From Phytophthora colocasiae (Eukaryota; Oomycota; Peronosporomycetes; Peronosporales; Peronosporaceae), in assembly GCA_018806915.1 (NCBI GenBank), contig JAGKQI010000090.1:620001-684000 (forward strand): 64,000 nt of DNA, written 5' to 3'. Made by a program: the position numbers and the translations under genes. Positions within the stretch are counted from its first letter, which is position 1. Each line of letters opens with the position of its first letter. Under the pieces are notes generated by a model that was not told where the DNA came from, did not search any database, and saw only the letters and a list, made by a program, of their open reading frames with translations. Shown piece after piece: positions 54,156 through 64,000 of the stretch.

Positions 54156-55725
54156 TTTCGCGGCGGTGAATCACTGATCGACGAGGTGGCACCAAGGTGC
54201 AAAGGGTCGAGGTGCAACCAGCACTGCTGGACCAGCAGTAACTGCTGCAGTCTGCACGGGGTGTCAGTCGCTGGGCGAGGGGGTAAACGAGAGCTGTACA
54301 AATCCTGTCGTCGAGATCCGTTGAGGTGGAACGCCTGCTCCGAGATGCCAGATGCAGCAGCGATGACAGCGATAGAGAGGTTGTCACCGGTTTGTACTTC
54401 GAAGTAGCAAACTTTGCTGGATCACTTGATATCAGGGACGGGCTGATAGATGACCACCGCTGTTCGCCCGCCACATGGACTGCGGATCTTTCGTTGAACA
54501 GCCGAGAGCTACTCGCCCATACGAGTTGGCGACCTAGACACCCGGCACAGACACAGTTCACAGCGGTTGTTGTAGTTCCCGTCAGATTGACCTGTACACT
54601 GTACACGATACAGTCAATCCGTGTACTCTACAGACAGCAGCAAACCGTCAACTTCAACACTTCGACGAGAAACACCATGGCCACATTCGAATCGACAATG
54701 CAATAAACACACGCAGCTTTACAAGATACCGCCTGGTGATCGGTGCCCCAACGATGTGCACCGGGTGGCGACTACAGCAACTCCACACATTCGCGTGGAT
54801 CCTCGCCGTCGAAATGGCAAAAGAACGGACAGCAAAAACGACCGATCGAGCGCTCACTGCTGTAGAGTGACTTTGACTGCAGTCAGGCAGCATCGACGCC
54901 GGTCCGTTCGCGCACATTGAGGAGCGATGGCGCAACGGCAGCTGGTTCGGACGCACACCGATGTGTGTGGGTGGATGGATGAATAGTTTGGTGATTGCGA
55001 GCGCACGTTAACGCGTGTATTACCAAAGATGATGTTACTGTATTGGGCTCAAATATTCTGGTTGTATGTACTGAAGTAGTTGTCTGCTGTTGGAAACTTT
55101 GAAGAGTGCCATGGTCACCATGCAAGGTCGTCATGGAGTACGACTCCAGTGACGAATTAATTTGCATGCCTAAGCTTAATGATTAATTGGAGCCGAGTAC
55201 TGATGGTCGAGCGACTAAATTCTCTTCGACTAAGTACCAACAGCATCGTACAAGCATCAAAATTGCACAATGGTACGATCGAAAACTTCGTCGTCGTGAC
55301 CTAGTAGTAATAACATGAGGTCTACGCGAAAGGTCTTTCACTGAAATGTTTACCATTCGATCTGTGTTTACTGGAGTACTTAAGTACTAGTTTACTTAGT
55401 TCATGTACACATGCTTTTGAGTCTGTACAACAGGAGTGTTATGATCAGCATGTGCTTAATGGTTCGCGAGTTCTACTTGTGCTGATACGCGTACAGCATA
55501 TTTGAATCTCAAGTTCATGAACTATACACAGATTCTCAAGAGTAGTTTTATCGATTGGAGACAAATCGCACAAAATCACAATGCACATCTATTTGGATAA
55601 CTCTAACTCAAAAACAACAGACTTCACTTACTTCTACGTCGACAGTATCGACTCGATACCTGCCCACACCCGTGAGTGAGGACACAGTACTGGCCCCCTT
55701 CGCTCCAGTTTGACAAGACTCAAAC

Positions 55726-56511
55726 TTACGCGTAGGAGATAGTGCTGGTGGAGTACTGGCAGAGCGATCCCGAGGGACCCGCACCCAGCTTCCCCGGCTC
55801 ACCCGAAGTGGAGCCCTGCGACCACGCGCACACGTCCACCTTCTTGCCCTTGATCTTGATGTTCTCGATGGTGGCCTGGTCACCCCAGTTCTTGTTCACC
55901 GTCACGAGGCTCACCTTGCCGTTCACGGCGAGCACGTTCTTGAGACTGACCTTGCGCGACTTGCCGCCGCACGTGCCGCACGAGCGGTAGAGCTTACCGA
56001 AGTCCTGCGCGTAGAAGCCCTCGATCTGGACGGAGCCGAGGCCGTTGTGCTGGATGACCTTGTCGTCGGCCGAGCGCGCGCCGCCGCCGATCACCTTGGT
56101 CACGCTGCCGGCCGAGCCGCCCTTGATGCTCAGCGCGTCCTCGCACACGTCCTCCCACCACACGTTCTGGATCGTGCAGCCGCTCTGCTCGCAGTGCACA
56201 CCCTCCATTTGGTCCTTGCCGATGATCACGTTCTTGAGCGTGGCGCCGGGCTCCACCATGAACACGGCCGTCTGCCAGCCACTCTCCTTCTGGCCGCCGC
56301 ACTTGACGTTCGAGCGCGCGTACGTCTTCATGCCACCGTCGAACGTTTGGCCCTTCTTGACCGTGTACGGCTCCTTGAGGTAGACCGTGCCCTTGCTGGC
56401 GGGCCACGACCCGGTGGGCATGGGGGCGGCCTCCGATCGCATGGAGGCGCCTGAGGCGACGGCAGCCACGGCGGGGAGCGCGACGGTGAAGACGGAGACG
56501 ACGTTGACCAT
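55726..56511 (-). CDS. secreted PL3 pectate lyase, copy 3
   Basis: 261 aa, intact. It has Pro13 like copy 1 but Ser110 like copies 2, 4 and 6, and at the DNA level the agcttaccgaag variant shared with copies 4-6. This mosaic of shared variants suggests gene conversion. Upstream repeat: seven TTCGAG units. A one-codon difference in the spacer near 55630 removes GTC relative to the other units. Confidence 0.95.
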   Translation of the reverse strand: MVNVVSVFTVALPAVAAVASGASMRSEAAPMPTGSWPASKGTVYLKEPYTVKKGQTFDGGMKTYARSNVKCGGQKESGWQTAVFMVEPGATLKNVIIGKDQMEGVHCEQSGCTIQNVWWEDVCEDALSIKGGSAGSVTKVIGGGARSADDKVIQHNGLGSVQIEGFYAQDFGKLYRSCGTCGGKSRKVSLKNVLAVNGKVSLVTVNKNWGDQATIENIKIKGKKVDVCAWSQGSTSGEPGKLGAGPSGSLCQYSTSTISYA

Positions 56512-56629
56512 GGTTGGGATGGAAGAAGATGAACTTGTCGAGTGGCCGATCGGTTGCTGGTCACTTGGCTGCTTTGGTGCGAGGAGCGCAAGTTGAATAA
56601 TGAGGAGGGAGGAGGACCGTGCAGTGGTG

Positions 56630-56677
56630 TTCGAGTTCGAGTTCGAGTTCGAGTTCGAGTTCGAGTTCGAGTTCGAC
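56630..56677 (+). repeat. hexanucleotide repeat upstream of pectate lyase copy 3
   Basis: Seven TTCGAG units plus TTCGAC at the conserved position. Confidence 0.95.
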
Positions 56678-58130
56678 TTTCGCGGCGGTGAATCACTGAT
56701 CGACGAGGTGGCACCAAGGTGCAGAGGGTCGAGGTGCAACCAGCACTGCTGGACCAGCAGTAACTGCTGCAGTCTGCACGGGGTGTCAGTCGCTGGGCGA
56801 GGGGGTAAACGAGAGCTGTACAAATCCTGTCGTCGAGATCCGTTGAGGTGGAACGCCTGCTCCGAGATGCCAGATGCAGCGATGCCAGCGATAGAGAGGT
56901 TGTCACCGGTTTGTACTTCGAAGTAGCAAACTTTGCTGGATCACTTGATATCAGAGACGGGCTGATAGATGACCACCGCTGTTCGCCCGCCACATGGACT
57001 GCGGATCTTTCGTTGAACAGCCGAGAGCTACTCGCCCATACGACTTGGCGACCTAGACACCCGGCACAGACACAGTTCACAGCGGTTGTTGTAGTTCCCG
57101 TCAGATTGACCTGTACACCCTACACTATACAGTCAATCTGTGTACGCTACAGACAGCAGCAAACCGTCAACTTCATCACTTCGGCGAGAAACACCATGGC
57201 CACATTCGAATCGACAATGCAATAAACACACGCAACTTTACAAGATACCGCCTGGTGATCGGTGCCCTAACGATGTGCACCGGGTGGCGACTAATGAACG
57301 CGAATTTCGCGCGAATCCTCGTCGTCGAAATGGCAAAGAACGGACAGCAAAAACGACCACGAGCGCTCACTGCTGTAGAGTGACTTGAGAGTCAGGGCAG
57401 CATCGACGCCGGTCCGTTCACATCCATCGAGGAGCGATGCCGCAACGGCAGCTGGTTCGGACGCACACCGATGTGTGGGGTGGATGGATGAATAGTTTGG
57501 TGATTGCGAGCGCACGTTAACGCGTGTATTACCAAAGATGATGTTACTGTATTGGGCTCAAATATTCTGGGTGTATGTACCGAAGTAGTTGTCTGCTGTT
57601 TGAAACTGTGAAGAGTGCCAAGGTCATCAAGCAAGGTCGTCATGGAGTACGACTCCAGTGACGATTAATTAGCATGCCTAAGCTTAATGATTAATTGGAG
57701 CCGAGTACTGATGGTCGAGCGACTAAACTCTCTTCGACTAAGTACAAGTACTAACAGCAACGTACAAGCATCAAAATTGCGCAATGGTACGATCGAAAAC
57801 TTCGTCGTCGTGACCTAGTAGTAATAGCATGAGGTCTCGATCCTGGTCGATCTGTATTTGTCTACTGGAGTACTTAAGTACTAGTTTACTTAGTTCATGT
57901 ACACATGCTTTTGAGTCTGTACAACAGGAGTGTTATGATCAGCATGTGCTTAATGGTTCGCGAGTTCTACTTGTGCTGATACGCGTACAGCATATTTGAA
58001 TCTCAAGTTCATGAACTATACACAGATTCTCAAGAGTAGTTTTATCGATTGGAGACAAATCGCACAAAATCACAATGCACATCTATTTGGATAACTCTAA
58101 CTCAAAAACAACAGACTTCACTTACTTCTT

Positions 58131-59006
58131 CTACGTCGACAGTATCGACTCGATACCTGCCCACACCCGTGAGTGAGGACACAGTACTGGCCCCCTTCGC
58201 TCCAGTTTGACAAGACTCAAACTTACGCGTAGGAGATCGTGCTGGTGGAGTACTGGCAGAGCGATCCCGAGGACCCGCACCCAGCTTCCCGGCTCACCCG
58301 AAGTGGAGCCCTGCGACCACGCGCACACGTCCACCTTCTTGCCCTTGATCTTGATGTTCTCGATGGTGGCCTGGTCACCCCAGTTCTTGTTCACCGTCAC
58401 GAGGCTCACCTTGCCGTTCACGGCGAGCACGTTCTTGAGACTGACCTTGCGCGACTTGCCGCCGCACGTGCCGCACGAGCGGTAGAGCTTACCGAAGTCC
58501 TGCGCGTAGAAGCCCTCGATCTGGACGGAGCCGAGGCCGTTGTGCTGGATGACCTTGTCGTCGGCCGAGCGCGCGCCGCCGCCGATCACCTTGGTCACGC
58601 TGCCGGCCGAGCCGCCCTTGATGCTCAGCGCGTCCTCGCACACGTCCTCCCACCACACGTTCTGGATCGTGCAGCCGCTCTGCTCGCAGTGCACACCCTC
58701 CATTTGGTCCTTGCCGATGATCACGTTCTTGAGCGTGGCGCCGGGCTCCACCATGAACACGGCCGTCTGCCAGCCGCTCTCCTTCTGGCCGCCACACTTG
58801 ACGTTCGAGCGCGCGTACGTCTTCATGCCACCGTCGAACGTTTGGCCCTTCTTGACCGTGTACGGCTCCTTGAGGTAGACCGTGCCCTTGCTGGCGGGCC
58901 ACGACCCGGTGGGCATGGGGGCGGCCTCCGAGCGCATGGAGGCGCCTGAGGCGACGGCAGCCACGGCGGCGAGCGCGACGGTGAAGACGGAGACGACGTT
59001 GACCAT
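58131..59006 (-). pseudogene. PL3 pectate lyase, copy 4, C-terminus frameshifted
   Basis: Normal through TSGEPG (residue 240). Then one base is missing from a C4 run near 58290 and another from a G3 run near 58272, relative to intact copies. The final ~20 residues (normally ending in Ser-Tyr-Ala at 58223) are replaced by an unrelated tail running to 58131. The signal peptide and the catalytic beta-helix core are complete, so residual activity is conceivable. The lost Cys251 could affect folding. Sequencing error in a repeat-rich assembly is an alternative explanation for the missing bases. Confidence 0.85.
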
Positions 59007-59124
59007 GGTTGGAATGGAAGAAGATGAACTTGTCGAGTGGCCGATCGGTTGCTGGTCACTTGGCTGCTTTGGTGCGAGGAGCACAAGTTGAATAATGAGG
59101 AGGGAGGAGGACCGTGCAGTGGTG

Positions 59125-59166
59125 TTCGAGTTCGAGTTCGAGTTCGAGTTCGAGTTCGAGTTCGAC
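59125..59166 (+). repeat. hexanucleotide repeat upstream of pectate lyase copy 4
   Basis: Six TTCGAG units plus TTCGAC at the conserved position. Confidence 0.95.
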
Positions 59167-60570
59167 TTTCGCGGCGGTGAATCACTGATCGACGAGGTGG
59201 CACCAAGGTGCAAAGGGTCGAGGTGCAACCAGCACTGCTGGACCAGCAGTAACTGCTGCAGTCTGCACGGGGTGTCAGTCGCTGGGCGAGGGGGTAAACG
59301 AGAGCTGTACAAATCCTGTCGTCAAGATCCGTTGAGGTGGAACGTCTGCTCCGAGATGCCAGATGCAGCAGCGATGACAGCGATAGAGAGGTTGTCACCG
59401 GTTTGTACTTCGAAGTAGCAAACTTTGCTGGATCACTTGATATCAGAGACGGGCTGATAGATGACCACCGCTGTTCGCCCGCCACATGGACTGCGGATCT
59501 TTCGTTGAACAGCCGAGAGCTACTCGCCCATACGAGTTGGCGACCTAGACACCCGGCACAGACACAGTTCACAGCGGTTGTTGTAGTTCCCGTCAGATTG
59601 ACCTGTACACCCTACACTATACAGTCAATCTGTGTACGCTACAGACAGCAGCAAACCGTCAACTTCATCACTTCGGCGAGAAACACCATGGCCACATTCG
59701 AATCGACAATGCAATAAACACACGCAACTTTACAAGATACCGCCTGGTGATCGGTGCCCTAACGATGTGCACCGGGTGGCGACTAATGAACGCGAATTTC
59801 GCGCGAATCCCGTCGTCGAAATGGCAAAAGAACGGACAGCAAAAACGAGCGCTCACTGCTGTAGAGTGGCATCGACGCCGGTCCGTTCACATCCATCGAG
59901 GAGCGATGCCGCAACGGCAGCTGGTTCGGACGCACACCGATGTGTGTGGGTGGATGGATGAATAGTTTGGTGATTGCGAGCGCACGTTAACGCGTGTATT
60001 ACCAAAGATGATGTTACTGTATTGGGCTCAAATATTCTGGTGTATGTACCGAAGTAGTTGTCTGCTGTTTGAAACTGTGAAGAGTGCCAAGGTCATCAAG
60101 CAAGGTCGTCATGGAGTACGACTCCAGTGACGATTAATTAGCATGCCTAAGCTTAATGATTAATTGGAGCCGAGTACTGATGGTCGAGCGACTAAACTCT
60201 CTTCGACTAAGTACAAGTACTAACAGCAACGTACAAGCATCAAAATTGCGCAATGGTACGATCGAAAACTTCGTCGTCGTGACCTAGTAGTAATAGCATG
60301 AGGTCTCGATCCTGGTCGATCTGTATTTGTCTACTGGAGTACTTAAGTACTAGTTTACTTAGTTCATGTACACATGCTTTTGAGTCTGTACAACAGGAGT
60401 GTTATGATCAGCATGTGCTTAATGGTTCGCGAGTTCTACTTGTGCTGATACGCGTACAGCATATTTGAATCTCAAGTTCATGAACTATACACAGATTCTC
60501 AAGAGTAGTTTTATCGATTGGAGACAAATCGCACAAAATCACAATGCACATCTATTTGGATAACTCTAAC

Positions 60571-61473
60571 TCAAAAACAACAGACTTCACTTACTTCTTC
60601 TACGTCGACAGTATCGACTCGATACCTGCCCACACCCGTGAGTGAGGACACAGTACTGGCCCCCTTCGCTCCAGTTTGACAAGACTCAAACTTACGCGTA
60701 GGAGATAGTGCTGGTGGAGTACTGGCAGAGCGATCCCGAGGGACCCGCACCCAGCTTCCCGGCTCACCCGAAGTGGAGCCCTGCGACCACGCGCACACGT
60801 CCACCTTCTTGCCCTTGATCTTGATGTTCTCGATGGTGGCCTGGTCACCCCAGTTCTTGTTCACCGTCACGAGGCTCACCTTGCCGTTCACGGCGAGCAC
60901 GTTCTTGAGACTGACCTTGCGCGACTTGCCGCCGCACGTGCCGCACGAGCGGTAGAGCTTACCGAAGTCCTGCGCGTAGAAGCCCTCGATCTGGACGGAG
61001 CCGAGGCCGTTGTGCTGGATGACCTTGTCGTCGGCCGAGCGCGCGCCGCCGCCGATCACCTTGGTCACGCTGCCGGCCGAGCCGCCCTGATGCTCAGCGC
61101 GTCCTCGCACACGTCCTCCCACCACACGTTCTGGATCGTGCAGCCGCTCTGCTCGCAGTGCACACCTCCATTTGGTCCTGCCGATGATCACGTTCTTGAG
61201 CGTGGCGCCGGGCTCCACCATGAACACGGCCGTCTGCCAGCCGCTCTCCTTCTGGCCGCCACACTTGACGTTCGAGCGCGCGTACGTCTTCATGCCACCG
61301 TCGAACGTTTGGCCCTTCTTGACCGTGTACGGCTCCTTGAGGTAGACCGTGCCCTTGCTGGCGGGCCACGACCCGGTGGGCATGGGGGCGGCCTCCGAGC
61401 GCATGGAGGCGCCTGAGGCGACGGCAGCCACGGCGGCGAGCGCGACGGTGAAGACGGAGACGACGTTGACCAT
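60571..61473 (-). pseudogene. PL3 pectate lyase, copy 5, multiply frameshifted
   Basis: Compared with intact copies it lacks single bases near 61179, 61167 and 61089. The frame is wrong from about residue 99 to 131, which destroys the [14 protein letters not shown] calcium-binding region, and is then restored because three bases in total are lost. A fourth loss in the C run near 60760 (shared with copy 4) replaces the C-terminus and extends the frame to 60571. The enzyme should be inactive if these changes are real. Upstream repeat: eight TTCGAG units, the longest in the window. Confidence 0.85.
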
Positions 61474-61591
61474 GGTTGGAATGGAAGAAGATGAACTTGT
61501 CGAGTGGCCGATCGGTTGCTGGTCACTTGGCTGCTTTGGTGCGAGGAGCGCAAGTTGAATAATGAGGAGGGAGGAGGACCGTGCAGTGGTG

Positions 61592-61645
61592 TTCGAGTTC
61601 GAGTTCGAGTTCGAGTTCGAGTTCGAGTTCGAGTTCGAGTTCGAC
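61592..61645 (+). repeat. hexanucleotide repeat upstream of pectate lyase copy 5
   Basis: Eight TTCGAG units plus TTCGAC at the conserved position; the longest allele seen. Confidence 0.95.
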
Positions 61646-63175
61646 TTTCGCGGCGGTGAATCACTGATCGACGAGGTGGCACCAAGGTGCAGAGGGTCGA
61701 GGTGCAACCAGCACTGCTGGTCCAACAGTAACTGCTGCAGTCTGCACGGGGTGTCAGTCGCTGGGCGAGGGGGTAAACGAGAGCTGTACAAATCCTGTCG
61801 TCGAGATCCGTTGAGGCGAACGCCTGCTCCGGGATGCCAGATGCAGCGGCGGTGACAGCAATAGAGAGGTTTGTAGCAAACTTTGGTGGATCACTTGATA
61901 TCAGGGACGGGCTGATAGATGACCACCGCTGTTCGCCCGCCACATGGACTGCGGATCTTTCGTTGAACAGCCGAGAGCTACTCGCCTATACGACTTGGCG
62001 ACCTAGACACCCGGCACAGACACAGTTCACAGCGGTTGTTGTAGTTCCCGTCAGATTGACCTGTACACCCTACACTATACAGTCAATCTGTGTACGCTAC
62101 AGACAGCAGCAAACCGTCAACTTCATCACTTCGGCGAGAAACACCATGGCCACATTCGAATCGACAATGCAATAAACACACGCAACTTTACAAGATACCG
62201 CCTGGTGATCGGTGCCCTAACGATGTGCACCGGGTGGCGACTAATGAACGCGAATTTCGCGCGAATCCCGTCGTCGAAATGGCAAAAGAACGGACAGCAA
62301 AAACGACCGATCGAGCGCTCACTGCTGTAGAGTGACTTTGACTGCAGTCAGGCAGCATCGACGCCGGTCCGTTCACATCCATCGAGGAGCGATGCCGCAA
62401 CGGCAGCTGATTCGGACGCACACCGATGTGTGGGTGGATGGATGAATAGTTTGGTGATTGCGAGCGCACGTTAACGCGTGTATTACCAAAGATGATGTTA
62501 CTGTATTGGGCTCAAATATTCTGGTGTATGTACCGAAGTAGTTGTCTGCTGTTTGAAACTGTGAAGAGTGCCAAGGTCATCAAGCAAGGTCGTCATGGAG
62601 TACGACTCCAGTGACGATTAATTAGCATGCCTAAGCTTTAATGATTAATTGAGCCGAGTACTGATGGTCGAGCGACTAAACTCTCTTCGACTAAGTACAA
62701 GTACTAACAGCAACGTACAAGCATCAAAATTGCGCAATGGTACGATCGAAAACTTCGTCGTCGTGACCTAGTAGTAATAGCATGAGGTCTCGATCCTGGT
62801 CGATCTGTATTTGTCTACTGGAGTACTTAAGTACTAGTTTACTTAGTTCATGTACACATGCTTTTGAGTCTGTACAACAGGAGTGTTATGATCAGCATGT
62901 GCTTAATGGTTCGCGAGTTCTACTTGTGCTGATACGCGTACAGCATATTTGAATCTCAAGTTCATGAACTATACACAGATTCTCAAGAGTAGTTTTATCG
63001 ATTGGAGACAAATCGCACAAAATCACAATGCACATCTATTTGGATAACTCTAACTCAAAAACAACAGACTTCACTTACGTCTTCTACGTCGACAGTATCG
63101 ACTCGATACCTGCCCACACCCGTGAGTGAGGACACAGTACTGGCCCCCTTCGCTCCAGTTTGACAAGACTCAAAC

Positions 63176-63961
63176 TTACGCGTAGGAGATGGTGCTGGTG
63201 GAGTACTGGCAGAGCGATCCCGAGGGACCCGCACCCAGCTTCCCCGGCTCACCCGAAGTGGAGCCCTGCGACCACGCGCACACGTCCACCTTCTTGCCCT
63301 TGATCTTGATGTTCTCGATGGTGGCCTGGTCACCCCAGTTCTTGTTCACCGTCACGAGGCTCACCTTGCCGTTCACGGCGAGCACGTTCTTGAGACTGAC
63401 CTTGCGCGACTTGCCGCCGCACGTGCCGCACGAGCGGTAGAGCTTACCGAAGTCCTGCGCGTAGAAGCCCTCGATCTGGACGGAGCCGAGGCCGTTGTGC
63501 TGGATGACCTTGTCGTCGGCCGAGCGCGCGCCGCCGCCGATCACCTTGGTCACGCTGCCGGCCGAGCCGCCCTTGATGCTCAGCGCGTCCTCGCACACGT
63601 CCTCCCACCACACGTTCTGGATCGTGCAGCCGCTCTGCTCGCAGTGCACACCCTCCATTTGGTCCTTGCCGATGATCACGTTCTTGAGCGTGGCGCCGGG
63701 CTCCACCATGAACACGGCCGTCTGCCAGCCGCTCTCCTTCTGGCCGCCACACTTGACGTTCGAGCGCGCGTACGTCTTCATGCCACCGTCGAACGTTTGG
63801 CCCTTCTTGACCGTGTACGGCTCCTTGAGGTAGACCGTGCCCTTGCTGGCGGGCCACGACCCGGTGGGCATGGGGGCGGCCTCCGAGCGCATGGAGGCGC
63901 CTGAGGCGACGGCAGCCACGGCGGCGAGCGCGACGGTGAAGACGGAGACGACGTTGACCAT
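63176..63961 (-). CDS. secreted PL3 pectate lyase, copy 6
   Basis: 261 aa, intact; its upstream repeat lies beyond the window edge. It is identical to copy 2 at the protein level as far as I can see, while sharing silent variants with copies 4 and 5 (gccgccacacttg and cagccgctctcc). So at least one intact gene has the same haplotype as the two damaged copies. Confidence 0.95.
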   Translation of the reverse strand: MVNVVSVFTVALAAVAAVASGASMRSEAAPMPTGSWPASKGTVYLKEPYTVKKGQTFDGGMKTYARSNVKCGGQKESGWQTAVFMVEPGATLKNVIIGKDQMEGVHCEQSGCTIQNVWWEDVCEDALSIKGGSAGSVTKVIGGGARSADDKVIQHNGLGSVQIEGFYAQDFGKLYRSCGTCGGKSRKVSLKNVLAVNGKVSLVTVNKNWGDQATIENIKIKGKKVDVCAWSQGSTSGEPGKLGAGPSGSLCQYSTSTISYA

Positions 63962-64000
63962 GGTTGGAATGGAAGAAGATGAACTTGTCGAGTGGCCGAT

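Larger units (their letters stand above)
49389..64000 (-). repeat. tandem array of ~2.5-kb units, each with one PL3 pectate lyase gene
   Basis: Units repeat with start-codon spacings of 2753, 2510, 2495, 2467 and 2488 bp (ATG at 51248, 54001, 56511, 59006, 61473 and 63961). The first spacing is longer because of a SINE insertion. Coding and spacer sequence are both nearly identical between units, so the duplicated block is the entire unit. On the left, array sequence starts inside the spacer (acaatgcaataaacacacgc) at about 49389. On the right the array runs off the window. Confidence 0.95.

Noticed and set aside
54002..54301. In-frame N-terminal extension of pectate lyases containing a Ser-Asn repeat
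   Set aside because: The hexanucleotide repeat keeps the frame open by length. The signal peptide starts at MVNVVSVF, and the extension's start differs in copy 1, so it is probably untranslated leader.
61592..61645. Possible Phe-Glu repeat protein from the plus strand of the hexanucleotide repeat
   Set aside because: A simple consequence of translating TTCGAG. There is no conserved gene around it.
49389..64000. CRISPR-like or satellite array
   Set aside because: Units are 2.5 kb and carry full genes. They are gene duplications, and the organism is eukaryotic.

Overview
The window is nuclear DNA of a plant-associated oomycete, most likely a Phytophthora or close relative. The evidence is short introns of about 60-75 bp with gtaagt-type donors, dense small genes on both strands, a secreted GH6 cellulase, a tandem array of PL3 pectate lyases, an enkurin-type flagellar protein, a remnant of a KRE6/SKN1 beta-glucan gene, and Crypton, Helitron, Tc1/mariner and tRNA-derived SINE elements. 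Species was not determined.

Layout. 1-1537: the 3' end of an unknown gene and a small basic protein gene. 1847-5167: a wrecked KRE6/SKN1-like gene abutting a 5'-truncated Crypton (copy A). 5619-32777 is mostly a conserved gene block: a 2790-aa BEACH/WD40 protein, decayed local duplicates of its 3' end, a POT-family peptide transporter, a small Cys/basic-rich nuclear-type protein, an EF-hand anoctamin (TMEM16), a seven-exon membrane-anchored M14 carboxypeptidase with a 15-nt micro-exon, a GH6 cellulase, an enkurin-domain protein, a COMM-domain protein, a DUF6818-like protein and an unknown short ORF.

33168-43774 is a decayed Helitron on the minus strand. Its Rep/helicase coding sequence is cut by two younger, unrelated elements. 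One is an apparently intact Crypton (copy B, 37107-39976, opposite orientation, flanked by a 7-bp direct repeat). The other is a 1609-bp Tc1/mariner element (34197-35805, DD34E, 212-bp terminal inverted repeats, TA duplication). Removing each insert on paper restores the Helitron reading frame exactly, which fixes both element boundaries to within a few bases. The Helitron carries its own older damage: an in-frame stop and a frameshift in a run of eight A/T.

44855-48485 holds an unknown gene, a tandem 190-bp promoter repeat, a SET-domain gene lacking its normal end, and a multi-exon kelch gene. From about 49389 to the right edge is a tandem array of about 2.5-kb units, each with one PL3 pectate lyase on the minus strand. 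There are six copies: four intact, and two with single-base deletions. Each spacer has a variable hexanucleotide repeat, and one spacer carries a SINE with a perfect 17-bp target-site duplication.

The functional theme of the intact genes is secretion and host cell-wall breakdown (GH6, PL3 array, surface carboxypeptidase, peptide uptake by POT), alongside housekeeping membrane-traffic and zoospore genes. The transposon cluster separates the conserved gene block from the expanding pectate lyase array. Exon boundaries were inferred by eye from GT/AG sites and reading phase; no similarity search was run.
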